From positions 1 to 7,146 of the forward strand of contig PEUR01000061.1 of assembly GCA_002780675.1 (NCBI GenBank): 7,146 nt of DNA, written 5' to 3'. The notes beneath the pieces were generated by a model that was not told the DNA's origin, made no database searches, and saw nothing but the letters and a program-made list of their open reading frames with translations. Of this stretch, positions 1 to 6,417 are shown piece by piece (the first letter of the stretch is position 1; each line of letters opens with the position of its first letter). Made by a program: the position numbers and the translations under genes. This DNA comes from Gallionellales bacterium CG03_land_8_20_14_0_80_55_15. GTDB taxonomy: Bacteria; Pseudomonadota; Gammaproteobacteria; Burkholderiales; Gallionellaceae.

Positions 1-58
1 CGTCGGTTATCAGGATGCAGAAAAATTTCTAAACTCTTTACAGCGCGCCGGTCTCTAG
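1..58 (+). CDS. 3' end of an upstream gene (possibly DsbD-like/thioredoxin-fold protein), partial
   Basis: An open frame enters from the window edge and ends at TAG (56-58). The visible residues are VGYQDAEKFLNSLQRAGL. A Gly-Tyr/Phe-x-Asp-Ala-x-x-Phe-Leu tail followed by a short helix resembles the C-terminal end of thioredoxin-fold proteins such as the periplasmic gamma domain of DsbD or a TlpA-like protein. A thiol-disulfide protein is, to my knowledge, often found before aroQ-accBC in betaproteobacteria. Only 18 codons are visible and no CxxC motif is in view, so the family assignment is a guess. That it is the end of a gene on this strand is more secure. Confidence 0.55.
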   Translation, partial: VGYQDAEKFLNSLQRAGL

Positions 59-121
59 GTTATCTCCTTAACTTCACAAAAAATATAGACAACACCCCCG
101 AACTTACGGCAAACTGCGCGG

Positions 122-562
122 ATGAAATCAATACTCGTCATACATGGCCCCAACCTAAACTTGCTCGGCAGCCGCGAGCCAGCGGTTTATGGAAGCACCA
201 CGTTAAATGAAATTAACGCAGATTTGACAACATTAGCCAGCAACAATGGCGCGAGCCTCACCTGCTTTCAAAGCAATGCGGAGTTCGCACTGATCGAACG
301 TATTCATCAGGCGCGCACCGATGGCACACAATTCATCCTCATCAACCCAGCCGCATTCACCCACACCAGCGTGGCGTTACGCGACGCACTGGCGGCCGTT
401 GCAATACCTTTCATCGAAGTACACCTTTCCAACGTCCATGCGCGCGAGGCATTTCGTAAGGAATCCTTTTTTTCCGATCTCGCCTTAGGCGTGATCTGCG
501 GCCTTGGCGCATCGGGATACAAATTTGCATTGCAATACGCACTAAATTATAAAAAACGCTGA
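122..562 (+). CDS. aroQ: type II 3-dehydroquinate dehydratase (AroQ)
   Basis: Converts 3-dehydroquinate to 3-dehydroshikimate in the cytosolic shikimate pathway. The 146 residues match the usual length of about 145-150 for this dodecameric family. Visible family motifs in order are [12 protein letters not shown] (residues 9-20) with catalytic Tyr23, QSNAE (50-54), [10 protein letters not shown] (74-83) with Asn75 and His81, Asp88, and [14 protein letters not shown] (99-112) with His101, Arg108 and Arg112. The C-terminus carries [10 protein letters not shown], also typical. QSNAE in place of the more common QSNHEG is a variant I associate with betaproteobacteria. ATG at 122 starts exactly at the conserved beta strand, and no upstream in-frame start exists in the 63-nt gap. 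The Shine-Dalgarno sequence is poor (only GCGCGG next to the ATG). It lies 33 nt before accB in the same direction, a common arrangement in beta- and gammaproteobacteria. Confidence 0.97.
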   Translation: MKSILVIHGPNLNLLGSREPAVYGSTTLNEINADLTTLASNNGASLTCFQSNAEFALIERIHQARTDGTQFILINPAAFTHTSVALRDALAAVAIPFIEVHLSNVHAREAFRKESFFSDLALGVICGLGASGYKFALQYALNYKKR

Positions 563-585
563 ACCACAAAAATTTAAGTAAGCAC

Positions 586-590
586 GGAGG
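586..590 (+). promoter_or_regulatory. strong ribosome-binding site of accB
   Basis: GGAGG lies five bases before the ATG at 596, the best Shine-Dalgarno match among the plus-strand genes. It contrasts with the poor site in front of aroQ and fits the high amount of biotin carrier protein needed relative to the other carboxylase subunits. Confidence 0.8.
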
Positions 591-595
591 ATATT

Positions 596-1048
596 ATGGA
601 TTTACGCAAACTCAAGACACTCATCGAACTGGTTGAAGCTTCAGGCATAGCCGAATTGGAGTTACACGAGGGGGAAGAACGTGTGCGCATTACGCGCACT
701 GTCGCAGCCGGTCAGCAGTTGTACGCGCCAGCACCGCAACAGTTCATCGCCCCCAGTCCAGTCGCAGCAGCAGCGGTTGCAGCCCCGGTTGCAGCCGCAC
801 CCGCCGTTGAGGAGGGACAAATCGTCAAATCTCCTATGGTTGGCACTTTCTACCGCTCCGCCTCTCCGGGCTCAAAACCCTTTGTAGATGTAGGCGAACA
901 AGTCAAAGTCGGTGATACCTTGTGCATCATCGAAGCCATGAAATTGCTCAACGAAATTGATGCTGAACATACCGGGGTAATCAAGGCCATTCTGGTGGAA
1001 AACGGCCAGCCGGTCGAATTCGGACAGCCCTTATTCGTTATTGGCTGA
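596..1048 (+). CDS. accB: biotin carboxyl carrier protein of acetyl-CoA carboxylase (AccB/BCCP)
   Basis: Carries the covalently bound biotin that moves CO2 from biotin carboxylase (AccC) to the carboxyltransferase (AccA-AccD) in the first committed step of fatty acid synthesis. It has 150 residues (E. coli about 156). The N-terminal helix ([18 protein letters not shown]) is the usual AccB start. A flexible Ala/Pro-rich linker spans roughly residues 43-72. The biotinyl/lipoyl domain follows from about residue 75 ([13 protein letters not shown]). The biotinylation motif is EAMKLLNE with the acceptor Lys116, 34 residues before the C-terminus as the family requires. The motif has MKLLN where E. 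coli has MKMMN, a common variant. A strong GGAGG precedes the start. accC follows after an unusually long and odd 203-nt gap. Confidence 0.97.
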   Translation: MDLRKLKTLIELVEASGIAELELHEGEERVRITRTVAAGQQLYAPAPQQFIAPSPVAAAAVAAPVAAAPAVEEGQIVKSPMVGTFYRSASPGSKPFVDVGEQVKVGDTLCIIEAMKLLNEIDAEHTGVIKAILVENGQPVEFGQPLFVIG

Positions 1049-1055
1049 TCGTCAT

Positions 1056-1109
1056 GGAGTGCGCGGACTCATCTGCGCTTTACAAGCGGCGACGTGTCGC
1101 CGCACTCCC
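1056..1109 (+). repeat. REP-like palindromic element between accB and accC
   Basis: Two arms face each other: GGAGTGCGCGGACTC (1056-1070) and, in inverse orientation, GTGTCGCCGCACTCC (1094-1108). The outer eight bases (GGAGTGCG) match perfectly and the inner part differs by a CG/GC swap. Inside the right arm is a near-perfect palindrome, GCGGCGAC-GT-GTCGCCGC (1086-1103), which as RNA gives a 7-bp GC-rich stem with a CGTG tetraloop. The layout, two related GC-rich palindromes in opposite orientation over about 54 nt, resembles REP doublets (REPINs). No T-run follows, so it is not a classic terminator. Other copies in the genome cannot be checked from this window. Confidence 0.55.
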
Positions 1110-1130
1110 ATCAACTCGGAGCATTCCTAA

Positions 1131-1259
1131 ATGTTTGAAAAAATACTGATCGCTAATCGCGGTGACCAACCGCCGACAGGCGGCGCAGCGGCGCAGCCAA
1201 ATTGCCCTGCGGCTGAAGGCCGCAAATGCTATTTCATCGCGGAGACTAAACATGTTTGA
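1131..1259 (+). pseudogene. decayed upstream copy of the accC 5' end; encodes a 42-residue leader-like ORF
   Basis: The first 35 bases (1131-1165) equal the start of accC (1252-1286) except for one base (C1151 versus T1272, a silent change), so the peptide begins [11 protein letters not shown] exactly like AccC. It then diverges into a GC-rich stretch and ends at TGA 1257-1259. It has its own GGAG (1118-1121) ten bases before the ATG. The offset to accC is 121 nt, so it cannot read into accC in frame. Its stop lies inside the accC start region (8-nt overlap), which would allow translational coupling. It is best read as the remnant of a tandem duplication of the accC leader and first codons. 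Whether it is translated, or has become a functional leader peptide, cannot be seen. Confidence 0.7.
1208..1224 (+). repeat. GC-rich hairpin, counterpart of the palindrome at 1086-1103
   Basis: TGCGGC-TGAAG-GCCGCA forms a perfect 6-bp stem with a 5-nt loop. It sits at nearly the same distance upstream of the real accC ATG as the GCGGCGAC/GTCGCCGC hairpin sits upstream of the decayed copy. The GCCGCA halves lie at 1099-1104 and 1219-1224 (offset 120). This suggests that the hairpin was part of the duplicated unit and has since diverged. Confidence 0.5.
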
Positions 1260-1292
1260 AAAAATACTGATTGCTAATCGCGGTGAAATAGC
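1228..1292 (+). promoter_or_regulatory. possible RNA hairpin enclosing the accC start codon
   Basis: GCTATTTCATCGCG (1228-1241) is the reverse complement of CGCGGTGAAATAGC (1279-1292) except at one position, where RNA would form a G-U wobble (1237/1283); G1242-U1278 could add another. The roughly 35-nt loop carries the accC ATG (1252), while the GGAG ribosome-binding site (1241-1244) straddles the top of the stem. The structure could limit ribosome access, and a ribosome finishing the 42-residue upstream frame (stop 1257-1259) would melt it. The pairing is seen directly; the regulatory role is inference. Confidence 0.35.
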
Positions 1293-2607
1293 CTTACGCA
1301 TCCAGCGAGCCTGCCGCGAAATGGGCATTAAAACGGTGGTCGTGCATTCCGAAGCGGATGCCGATGCAAAATATGTGAAACTGGCGGACGAGTCGGTTTG
1401 TATTGGTCCCGCCCCCTCCAACCAGAGCTATTTGAGCATCCCCGCCATCATCAGCGCGGCGGAAGTGACCGACTCGCAGGCAATACATCCCGGCTATGGC
1501 TTCCTGTCCGAGAATGCCGATTTCTCCGAACGCGTAGAAAAATCAGGCTTTGTGTTCATCGGCCCTCGCGCCGAAACCATCCGACTGATGGGTGACAAGG
1601 TGAGTGCCAAAATTGCCATGAAAAAAGCGGGCGTGCCTTGCGTTCCGGGGGTAGAAGGCGCATTGCCGGACAATCCTGCCGAAATTATCAAAATCGCCCG
1701 CAGCATCGGCTATCCGGTCATCATCAAGGCCTCCGGCGGCGGCGGCGGACGAGGTATGCGCGTGGTTCATACCGAAGCGGCGCTGCTCAATGCCGTCACC
1801 ATGACCAAGACCGAAGCGCAGGCCGCCTTCAACAATCCCATGGTTTACATGGAAAAGTATCTGGAAAACCCGCGCCACATCGAGTTCCAGATATTGGCCG
1901 ACCAGCACGGCAACGCCGTTTATCTGGGCGAGCGTGACTGCTCCATGCAGCGACGCAACCAAAAAGTATTGGAAGAAGCGCCAGCGGTGCTGATTAACCC
2001 GCGCTTGCGCAACAAAATCGGCGAGCGCTGTGCCGAAGCCTGCCGCAAGATTGGCTATCGCGGTGCAGGCACGTTCGAGTTTCTGTATGAAAACGGCGAA
2101 TTTTTCTTCATCGAGATGAACACCCGCGTGCAGGTGGAGCATCCGGTCACCGAAATGATCACCGGCATAGACATCGTGCGCCAGCAGATTCTCATCGCTG
2201 CGGGCGAAAAGCTGCCGTTCCGCCAGCGCGACATTCAGTTTAAGGGTCACGCCATCGAATGCCGCATCAACGCCGAGCATCCTTACAAGTTCACCCCGTC
2301 ACCGGGGCGCATCACCACCTGGCACACGCCCGGCGGCCCCGGCATCCGGGTGGATTCACACGCCTACAACAATTACTACGTGCCGCCCCATTACGACTCG
2401 ATGATAGGCAAGATAATCGCCTACGGCGACAACCGCGAACAGGCGATTGCGCGGATGCGCACTGCACTTTCCGAAATGGCGGTAGAAGGCATTGATACCA
2501 ATCTCGCCCTGCATCGCGATTTACTTCAGGACTCAGCTTTCCTGAACGGCGGCGCGAGCATCCATTATCTGGAAGAGCGTCTCGCCGAACGCAAAAAGGC
2601 AAAATAA
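1252..2607 (+). CDS. accC: biotin carboxylase subunit of acetyl-CoA carboxylase (AccC)
   Basis: ATP-dependent carboxylation of the biotin on AccB using bicarbonate, the first half-reaction of acetyl-CoA carboxylase. With ATG at 1252 the protein has 451 residues (E. coli 449) and its key residues fall on the E. coli positions: Lys116, Lys159 before the glycine-rich ATP loop SGGGGGRG (161-168), metal ligands Glu276 and Glu288, catalytic Arg292 in [12 protein letters not shown], and Arg338 in ECRIN. The N-terminal fold starts with [23 protein letters not shown] (79-88) is also classic. A GTG at 1162 is in frame and would add 30 residues, but that extension is not family-like and lies in the duplicated leader, so 1252 is preferred. 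The last base of the stop codon is the first base of the prmA start (TAATG), suggesting coupled translation. The gap in front carries a duplicated start region. Confidence 0.97.
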   Translation: MFEKILIANRGEIALRIQRACREMGIKTVVVHSEADADAKYVKLADESVCIGPAPSNQSYLSIPAIISAAEVTDSQAIHPGYGFLSENADFSERVEKSGFVFIGPRAETIRLMGDKVSAKIAMKKAGVPCVPGVEGALPDNPAEIIKIARSIGYPVIIKASGGGGGRGMRVVHTEAALLNAVTMTKTEAQAAFNNPMVYMEKYLENPRHIEFQILADQHGNAVYLGERDCSMQRRNQKVLEEAPAVLINPRLRNKIGERCAEACRKIGYRGAGTFEFLYENGEFFFIEMNTRVQVEHPVTEMITGIDIVRQQILIAAGEKLPFRQRDIQFKGHAIECRINAEHPYKFTPSPGRITTWHTPGGPGIRVDSHAYNNYYVPPHYDSMIGKIIAYGDNREQAIARMRTALSEMAVEGIDTNLALHRDLLQDSAFLNGGASIHYLEERLAERKKAK

Positions 2608-3500
2608 TGGCCTGGCTAACACTGCTTATTGATACGGATGCCGCACATGCCGAAGCCTTGAGTGATGCGTTGCTCGAACACGGCGCGCTTGCCGTGGATT
2701 TGCTGGATGCGGATGCAGATACCCCCGATGAACAGGCCATCTTTGGCGAACCCGGCGAACCGCCTCCCGGCGTTTGGCAACACAACCGGATTAGCGCGCT
2801 GTTTGATGCCGACCGCGACGTGGATGCTATCCTGCGACAGGCGGCGGGCGATATCGGCCTGAGCCAGCTGCCTCGGCACAGCATCACCACACTGGACGAT
2901 CAGGATTGGGTGCGCCTGACGCAGGCGCAATTCGAGCCCATCCCCATCTCTGACAGACTTTGGATCGTGCCGACCTGGCACACCCCAAGCAACCCCGATG
3001 CCATCAACATCGTGCTCGATCCGGGCTTGGCCTTCGGCACGGGGAGTCATCCCACCACGCGCCTCTGTTTGCGCTGGCTGGACAACAACCTGCAAGGCAA
3101 TGAGCGCTTGCTGGACTACGGCTGCGGCTCGGGCATCCTCGCCATTGCCGCAATCAAACTGGGCGCGGCAAGTGCTATCGGCATAGATGTGGATGCTCAA
3201 GCCGTCACCGCCAGCCGCGACAACGCCTGCGCCAATCAGGTAGAAAACGTAGCGTTTTTCCTCCCCAACGATGCGCCCAAGGACGAATACGATCTGGTCG
3301 TAGCCAATATCCTGACCAACCCGCTACGTCTGCTCGCACCATTACTGGCTGGGTCAACGAAACAAGGCGGACAAATCGTACTGTCCGGCATCCTGGAAGC
3401 GCAGGCGCAGGACGTGACTAACCTCTACCAGCAATGGTTCGACCTGAATGCGCCGATTTTTGAAGACGGCTGGACATGCTTGTCAGGCCGCAAACGCTGA
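2607..3500 (+). CDS. prmA: ribosomal protein L11 methyltransferase (PrmA)
   Basis: S-adenosylmethionine-dependent enzyme that trimethylates the N-terminus and lysine side chains of ribosomal protein L11 in the cytosol. It has 297 residues (E. coli 293). An N-terminal L11-recognition domain (about 1-100, starting [10 protein letters not shown]) is followed by the class I methyltransferase domain: the PrmA signature DPGLAFGTGSHPTT (138-151), SAM motif LLDYGCGSGILAIAAIKLGA (168-187), acidic end of strand 2 at GIDVD (192-196) and the catalytic-loop motif VVANILTNPL (231-240). The start ATG shares one base with the accC stop. The accC-prmA order is common in proteobacteria. It appears intact. Confidence 0.96.
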   Translation: MAWLTLLIDTDAAHAEALSDALLEHGALAVDLLDADADTPDEQAIFGEPGEPPPGVWQHNRISALFDADRDVDAILRQAAGDIGLSQLPRHSITTLDDQDWVRLTQAQFEPIPISDRLWIVPTWHTPSNPDAINIVLDPGLAFGTGSHPTTRLCLRWLDNNLQGNERLLDYGCGSGILAIAAIKLGAASAIGIDVDAQAVTASRDNACANQVENVAFFLPNDAPKDEYDLVVANILTNPLRLLAPLLAGSTKQGGQIVLSGILEAQAQDVTNLYQQWFDLNAPIFEDGWTCLSGRKR

Positions 3501-3508
3501 GGGTAACC

Positions 3509-4576
3509 ATGACCGACGGCACCACACTCTGCCCCCATTGTGCAACCCGCTTCCGCATCAGCGCAGCGCAGTTAACCGCACATGAGGGCATGGTGCGCTG
3601 CGGCTATTGTCATGAGGCGTTCGATGCAAGAACCCACTACCTGCCCGACCAGCCCAGCCCGCAACTCAACCTGCCGATAGACAACGGCGGCATAGAAGCA
3701 ACCCAAGCGTTAGAACATACCGAACTGGAAAAACCCGTCAGCGCAAGGCTCAAACAAGCCCAATCCACCCCACTTGAGCCTGGCGATACCACAGCCTGCA
3801 TTACTGAGCACAAGGCTGCCCGCTCTCTGGAAATCAATTTTGAAACAATAGGTTACAAAAATGATTCGTGGTCGCATGAACCCCAGCACGCCCAGTTACT
3901 GCTTGCCGCGCCAGTATCCGATGATGCGGAAAATGATGGCTTACCCGACGAAACGCTCCATGAACCAACAGGAAAACCGGCGAATAATAACGCTCAGGAT
4001 GCCGAAAACAGTCTCACCACTTCGGCTGATAAACCTGCCCTGGATACGCAAGCTGTCGAGGCGACAAACGAACCCTTACGCCGGACTTCCATCAGGTACG
4101 CTAGCTGGCCATGGATAACGGGCATCGCCGTAATGGTCATATTGCTCATAGCACAATCTGCCTACTTCTTCCGCGTCGGGCTTGCCGCGCGACTACCCGC
4201 AATCAAACCCACACTGGTCGGTTATTGTGAGGTGCTGGGCTGCGATGTGCCGCTACCGCGCAATGCCGAGTTAATCGGCATAGAATCATCCAGTCTAAAT
4301 GCAGATGCAGATCACGAAAATCAGGTCAATCTGGATGCTTTGCTGCGCAATCGCGCCAGCTACACCCTGGCTTTCCCTGTGTTGTCACTCACACTCAACG
4401 ACTTGCATGACAAGCCCTTGGCCAGCCGCACCATCCTCCCGTCTGACTACCTGCCGCCAGATGAAAAAGAGGCACTGGGAGTCGCTGCAAATCATGAAGT
4501 GAGCATCCAACTACACATGGACACCGCTGAACTCAGACCTATCGGCTATAGGCTGGAACTGTATTATCCGCAATAA
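3509..4576 (+). CDS. zinc-ribbon, DUF3426-type single-pass membrane protein of unknown function
   Basis: 355 residues from ATG 3509, which has GAGGG at 3499-3503, eight bases after the prmA stop. An in-frame ATG at 3476 lies inside prmA and would put 11 unrelated residues before the zinc ribbon, so it was not used. Residues 4-40 form an MJ0042-type zinc ribbon with Cys8, Cys11, Cys31 and Cys34 (CPHC and CGYC). Residues 45-195 are polar and low in order. One transmembrane helix lies at about 200-222 (WPWITGIAVMVILLIAQSAYFF). The remaining 130 residues, including GYCEVLGCDVPLP (238-250), look like the DUF3426 domain. This architecture predicts a cytoplasmic zinc ribbon and a periplasmic C-terminal domain. 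Its role is not known to me. It is the last gene before the convergent ttcA block. Confidence 0.88.
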   Translation: MTDGTTLCPHCATRFRISAAQLTAHEGMVRCGYCHEAFDARTHYLPDQPSPQLNLPIDNGGIEATQALEHTELEKPVSARLKQAQSTPLEPGDTTACITEHKAARSLEINFETIGYKNDSWSHEPQHAQLLLAAPVSDDAENDGLPDETLHEPTGKPANNNAQDAENSLTTSADKPALDTQAVEATNEPLRRTSIRYASWPWITGIAVMVILLIAQSAYFFRVGLAARLPAIKPTLVGYCEVLGCDVPLPRNAELIGIESSSLNADADHENQVNLDALLRNRASYTLAFPVLSLTLNDLHDKPLASRTILPSDYLPPDEKEALGVAANHEVSIQLHMDTAELRPIGYRLELYYPQ

Positions 4577-4577
4577 C

Positions 4578-4604
4578 TGCCCTATTACGGGATATATAGG
4601 GGCA
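4578..4604. terminator. weak hairpin between convergent genes, possible bidirectional terminator
   Basis: TGCCCTAT (4578-4585) pairs with ATAGGGGCA (4596-4604), giving eight base pairs with one bulged G and a 10-nt loop. It starts two bases after the zinc-ribbon gene stop and ends 12 bases before the ttcA stop. Position between two converging genes is what suggests a terminator. There is no T-run on either strand, so it would be an atypical one. Confidence 0.35.
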
Positions 4605-4615
4605 CGAACCGCACC

Positions 4616-5470
4616 CTACCCCACTACGCTGTCGTCAAACGCAATATCGCCTTCTGCGACTTCCTGTCCAAACTGCATGTTCTTGAAATCAAACAGATTT
4701 CCATCCAACAAGTGCGAGGGGGAAACATTTTGCATGGCGGTAAAGAGTGTCTGACTGCGTCCCGGATATTGCCGTTCCCAATTGGCCAGCATTTCCTTGA
4801 TGTTCTGGCGTTGCAGGTTCTCCTGAGAGCCGCACAGATTGCACGGAATGATGGGGAATTCCATGCCACGCGCATAGCGGGCGATGTCTTTTTCCACACA
4901 GTAGGCCAGGGGGCGAATCACGATGTGGTCGCCTTTGTCGGTGACCAGTTTAGGCGGCATGGCTTTGAGCTTGCCCGCAAAGAACATATTCAGAAACAGC
5001 GTTTCTATCATATCGTCACGGTGGTGTCCCAACGCGATTTTGTTCGCGCCCAGTTCGCCTGCCACCTTGTAGATAATGCCGCGCCGCAAGCGTGAACACA
5101 GCGAACAGGTCGTTTTTCCCTCGGGGATTTTTTCCTTGACGATGGAATAGGTGTCCTGGGTTTCAATGTGATACTCAACCCCCAATGACTTCAGATAATT
5201 AGGCAGTATTTCGGCGGGGAAACCCGGTTGCTTCTGATCCAGATTCATCGCCACGATGCGAAAATCTATCGGCGCGCGGCGGCGTAGATTCAGCAGGATG
5301 TCCAGCAAAGTGTAGGAATCCTTGCCGCCGGACAGGCACACCATCACCGAATCGCCCGCCTCGATCATATTGAAATCGAAAATAGCCTTGCCGACCTGAT
5401 GCTCCAAGCGGTTTTTGAGCTTGTTGAAATTGCCGGAATGGTCGAAGTGGACGGGTTGTACGTTGCTCAT
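4616..5470 (-). CDS. ttcA: tRNA 2-thiocytidine(32) synthetase TtcA
   Basis: ATP-dependent enzyme that thiolates C32 in the anticodon loop of certain tRNAs to 2-thiocytidine, using an oxygen-sensitive iron-sulfur cluster. The 284 residues include an N-terminal helix ([22 protein letters not shown]), the PP-loop [15 protein letters not shown] (45-59) that binds [12 protein letters not shown] (78-86), [11 protein letters not shown] with Cys122 and Cys125, [17 protein letters not shown] (147-163), and [14 protein letters not shown] with Cys210 and Cys213. The paired CxxC motifs separate TtcA from TilS and MnmA. Its ATG overlaps the stop of the upstream oxidoreductase gene (ATGA, 5467-5470), and a GAGGG lies about nine bases upstream of the ATG inside that gene, so translation is probably coupled. 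It is more GC-rich than the two genes upstream of it. It appears complete. Confidence 0.96.
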   Translation of the reverse strand: MSNVQPVHFDHSGNFNKLKNRLEHQVGKAIFDFNMIEAGDSVMVCLSGGKDSYTLLDILLNLRRRAPIDFRIVAMNLDQKQPGFPAEILPNYLKSLGVEYHIETQDTYSIVKEKIPEGKTTCSLCSRLRRGIIYKVAGELGANKIALGHHRDDMIETLFLNMFFAGKLKAMPPKLVTDKGDHIVIRPLAYCVEKDIARYARGMEFPIIPCNLCGSQENLQRQNIKEMLANWERQYPGRSQTLFTAMQNVSPSHLLDGNLFDFKNMQFGQEVAEGDIAFDDSVVG

Positions 5471-6417
5471 TGCAGCATTCCCTCGGCATCAAGCACGATA
5501 GCTTTTGCAGCAAGACTACCCTGTCCAATTGCAGAAGGCAGACAAGGTAGCGGGCGATCCGTCACATCCCCAATGGCATACACCCTCTCAATGGGAGCTT
5601 GTTGGTAAACATTCACTTTAATAAAACCTTTCTCGTTAATTGCCGTGTCCAGCCACGGCGATATTTTTCTAAGCGCATCAGTGTTAGGCTCATAGCCATA
5701 CATTACAACAACCACATCCGCCAGCCTAAGTTCGCCATTTTCAACAAAATTTACCTCTTTTTCGGAGACGCTAAACTGGCCAATATTGGCATGTAGATGA
5801 ATAGAAATATTGGGATTTTCCTTGCAACGCGCTTGCCATTCGTCGCGCGCTCTAGCTTCAGCCCGACAATAAATATCAACAAACACACCACGCAATGCCA
5901 AATGAAATGCATTTTCAAATGCATTGTCACCACCTCCCAACAATGCAACACGTTGCCCTACCTTGAAGTCGTCCAGGTATAACTCCCCTGCTCCAACAAG
6001 AAAATTCTGCGGGTACTGAGTAGAAAGCTTGATGAGTTCAACGGGTGTTCGAGGACGCATTCCCGAAGCAATAACCAAATAATCAGATTCAATTTGTATT
6101 TGCCTCCCTGATTCTGTGAAAGAAACCAGGAATCCATGCTCACGCTGGGTAATGGATGTCAAAAGGGCAGAGGTAATTATGTCCAGATTTTTACTTTGTA
6201 TATGTTCTAGAAATTTTGCACCGATAGCTTGTCCTGTATACCCGGGAAAGCCAAGAAGCCAATCATTTTCATGATGATTGAAGCGCAACATGCCGCACAA
6301 ATGAGATGCGCGTTCCAGAACAACAGGCTTGTAACCTTGATTGACCAACCATAGTGCGCATGACAGCCCAGCCGGACCCGCACCGATAATTAGCACACTA
6401 ATCTTTAATTTTCTCAT
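5467..6417 (-). CDS. thioredoxin-reductase-like FAD/NAD(P) oxidoreductase lacking the redox CxxC
   Basis: 316 residues with the layout of low-molecular-weight thioredoxin reductases and TrxR-like ferredoxin/flavodoxin-NADP reductases. An N-terminal FAD dinucleotide motif [10 protein letters not shown] (10-19) is followed by LER (34-36), [10 protein letters not shown] (116-125), a second dinucleotide motif [15 protein letters not shown] (159-173) for NAD(P)H, and the C-terminal FAD motif [10 protein letters not shown] (280-289). The CxxC of true thioredoxin reductases, expected just before or within the NAD(P) domain, is absent: the chain reads [17 protein letters not shown] there. Cysteines at 20, 41, 184, 198 and 292 form no CxxC. 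It therefore probably passes electrons from NAD(P)H via FAD to an unidentified partner. The ATG (6417) overlaps the upstream membrane-protein gene by 20 nt, and its stop overlaps ttcA by 4 nt. Substrate and pathway cannot be named. Confidence 0.85.
   Translation of the reverse strand: MRKLKISVLIIGAGPAGLSCALWLVNQGYKPVVLERASHLCGMLRFNHHENDWLLGFPGYTGQAIGAKFLEHIQSKNLDIITSALLTSITQREHGFLVSFTESGRQIQIESDYLVIASGMRPRTPVELIKLSTQYPQNFLVGAGELYLDDFKVGQRVALLGGGDNAFENAFHLALRGVFVDIYCRAEARARDEWQARCKENPNISIHLHANIGQFSVSEKEVNFVENGELRLADVVVVMYGYEPNTDALRKISPWLDTAINEKGFIKVNVYQQAPIERVYAIGDVTDRPLPCLPSAIGQGSLAAKAIVLDAEGMLQ

Noticed and set aside
60..89. Possible sigma-70 promoter before aroQ: TTATCT, 18-nt spacer, TATAGA
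   Set aside because: Only three of six -35 bases and four of six -10 bases match. Such matches are frequent by chance in AT-rich gaps, so a promoter here is plausible by position but not supported by sequence.
1166..1200. CCAA at both ends of the GC-rich insert as a target-site duplication
   Set aside because: Four bases are too few, and the accC copy shows no CCAA at the junction before insertion, so the repeat does not fit a simple insertion.
1162..1251. In-frame GTG at 1162 as an N-terminal extension of AccC by 30 residues
   Set aside because: The extension is not family-like, lies in the duplicated leader, and has no suitable ribosome-binding site. The ATG at 1252 gives E. coli-matching residue numbers for Lys116, Lys159, Glu288, Arg292 and Arg338.
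1543..2280. 245-codon open frame on the minus strand
   Set aside because: Fully antisense to accC, whose conserved motifs cover the stretch. Long antisense frames are expected from the codon bias of GC-rich genes, and the translation shows no recognisable domain.
2312..3200. Two minus-strand open frames (2312-2890 and 2616-3200) of just over 190 codons
   Set aside because: Shadows of the accC 3' end and prmA; no domain, no ribosome-binding site, and they overlap each other.
3476..3508. In-frame ATG at 3476 for the zinc-ribbon protein
   Set aside because: It lies within the end of prmA, adds residues unlike the family, and the ATG at 3509 has a GAGGG at the right distance.
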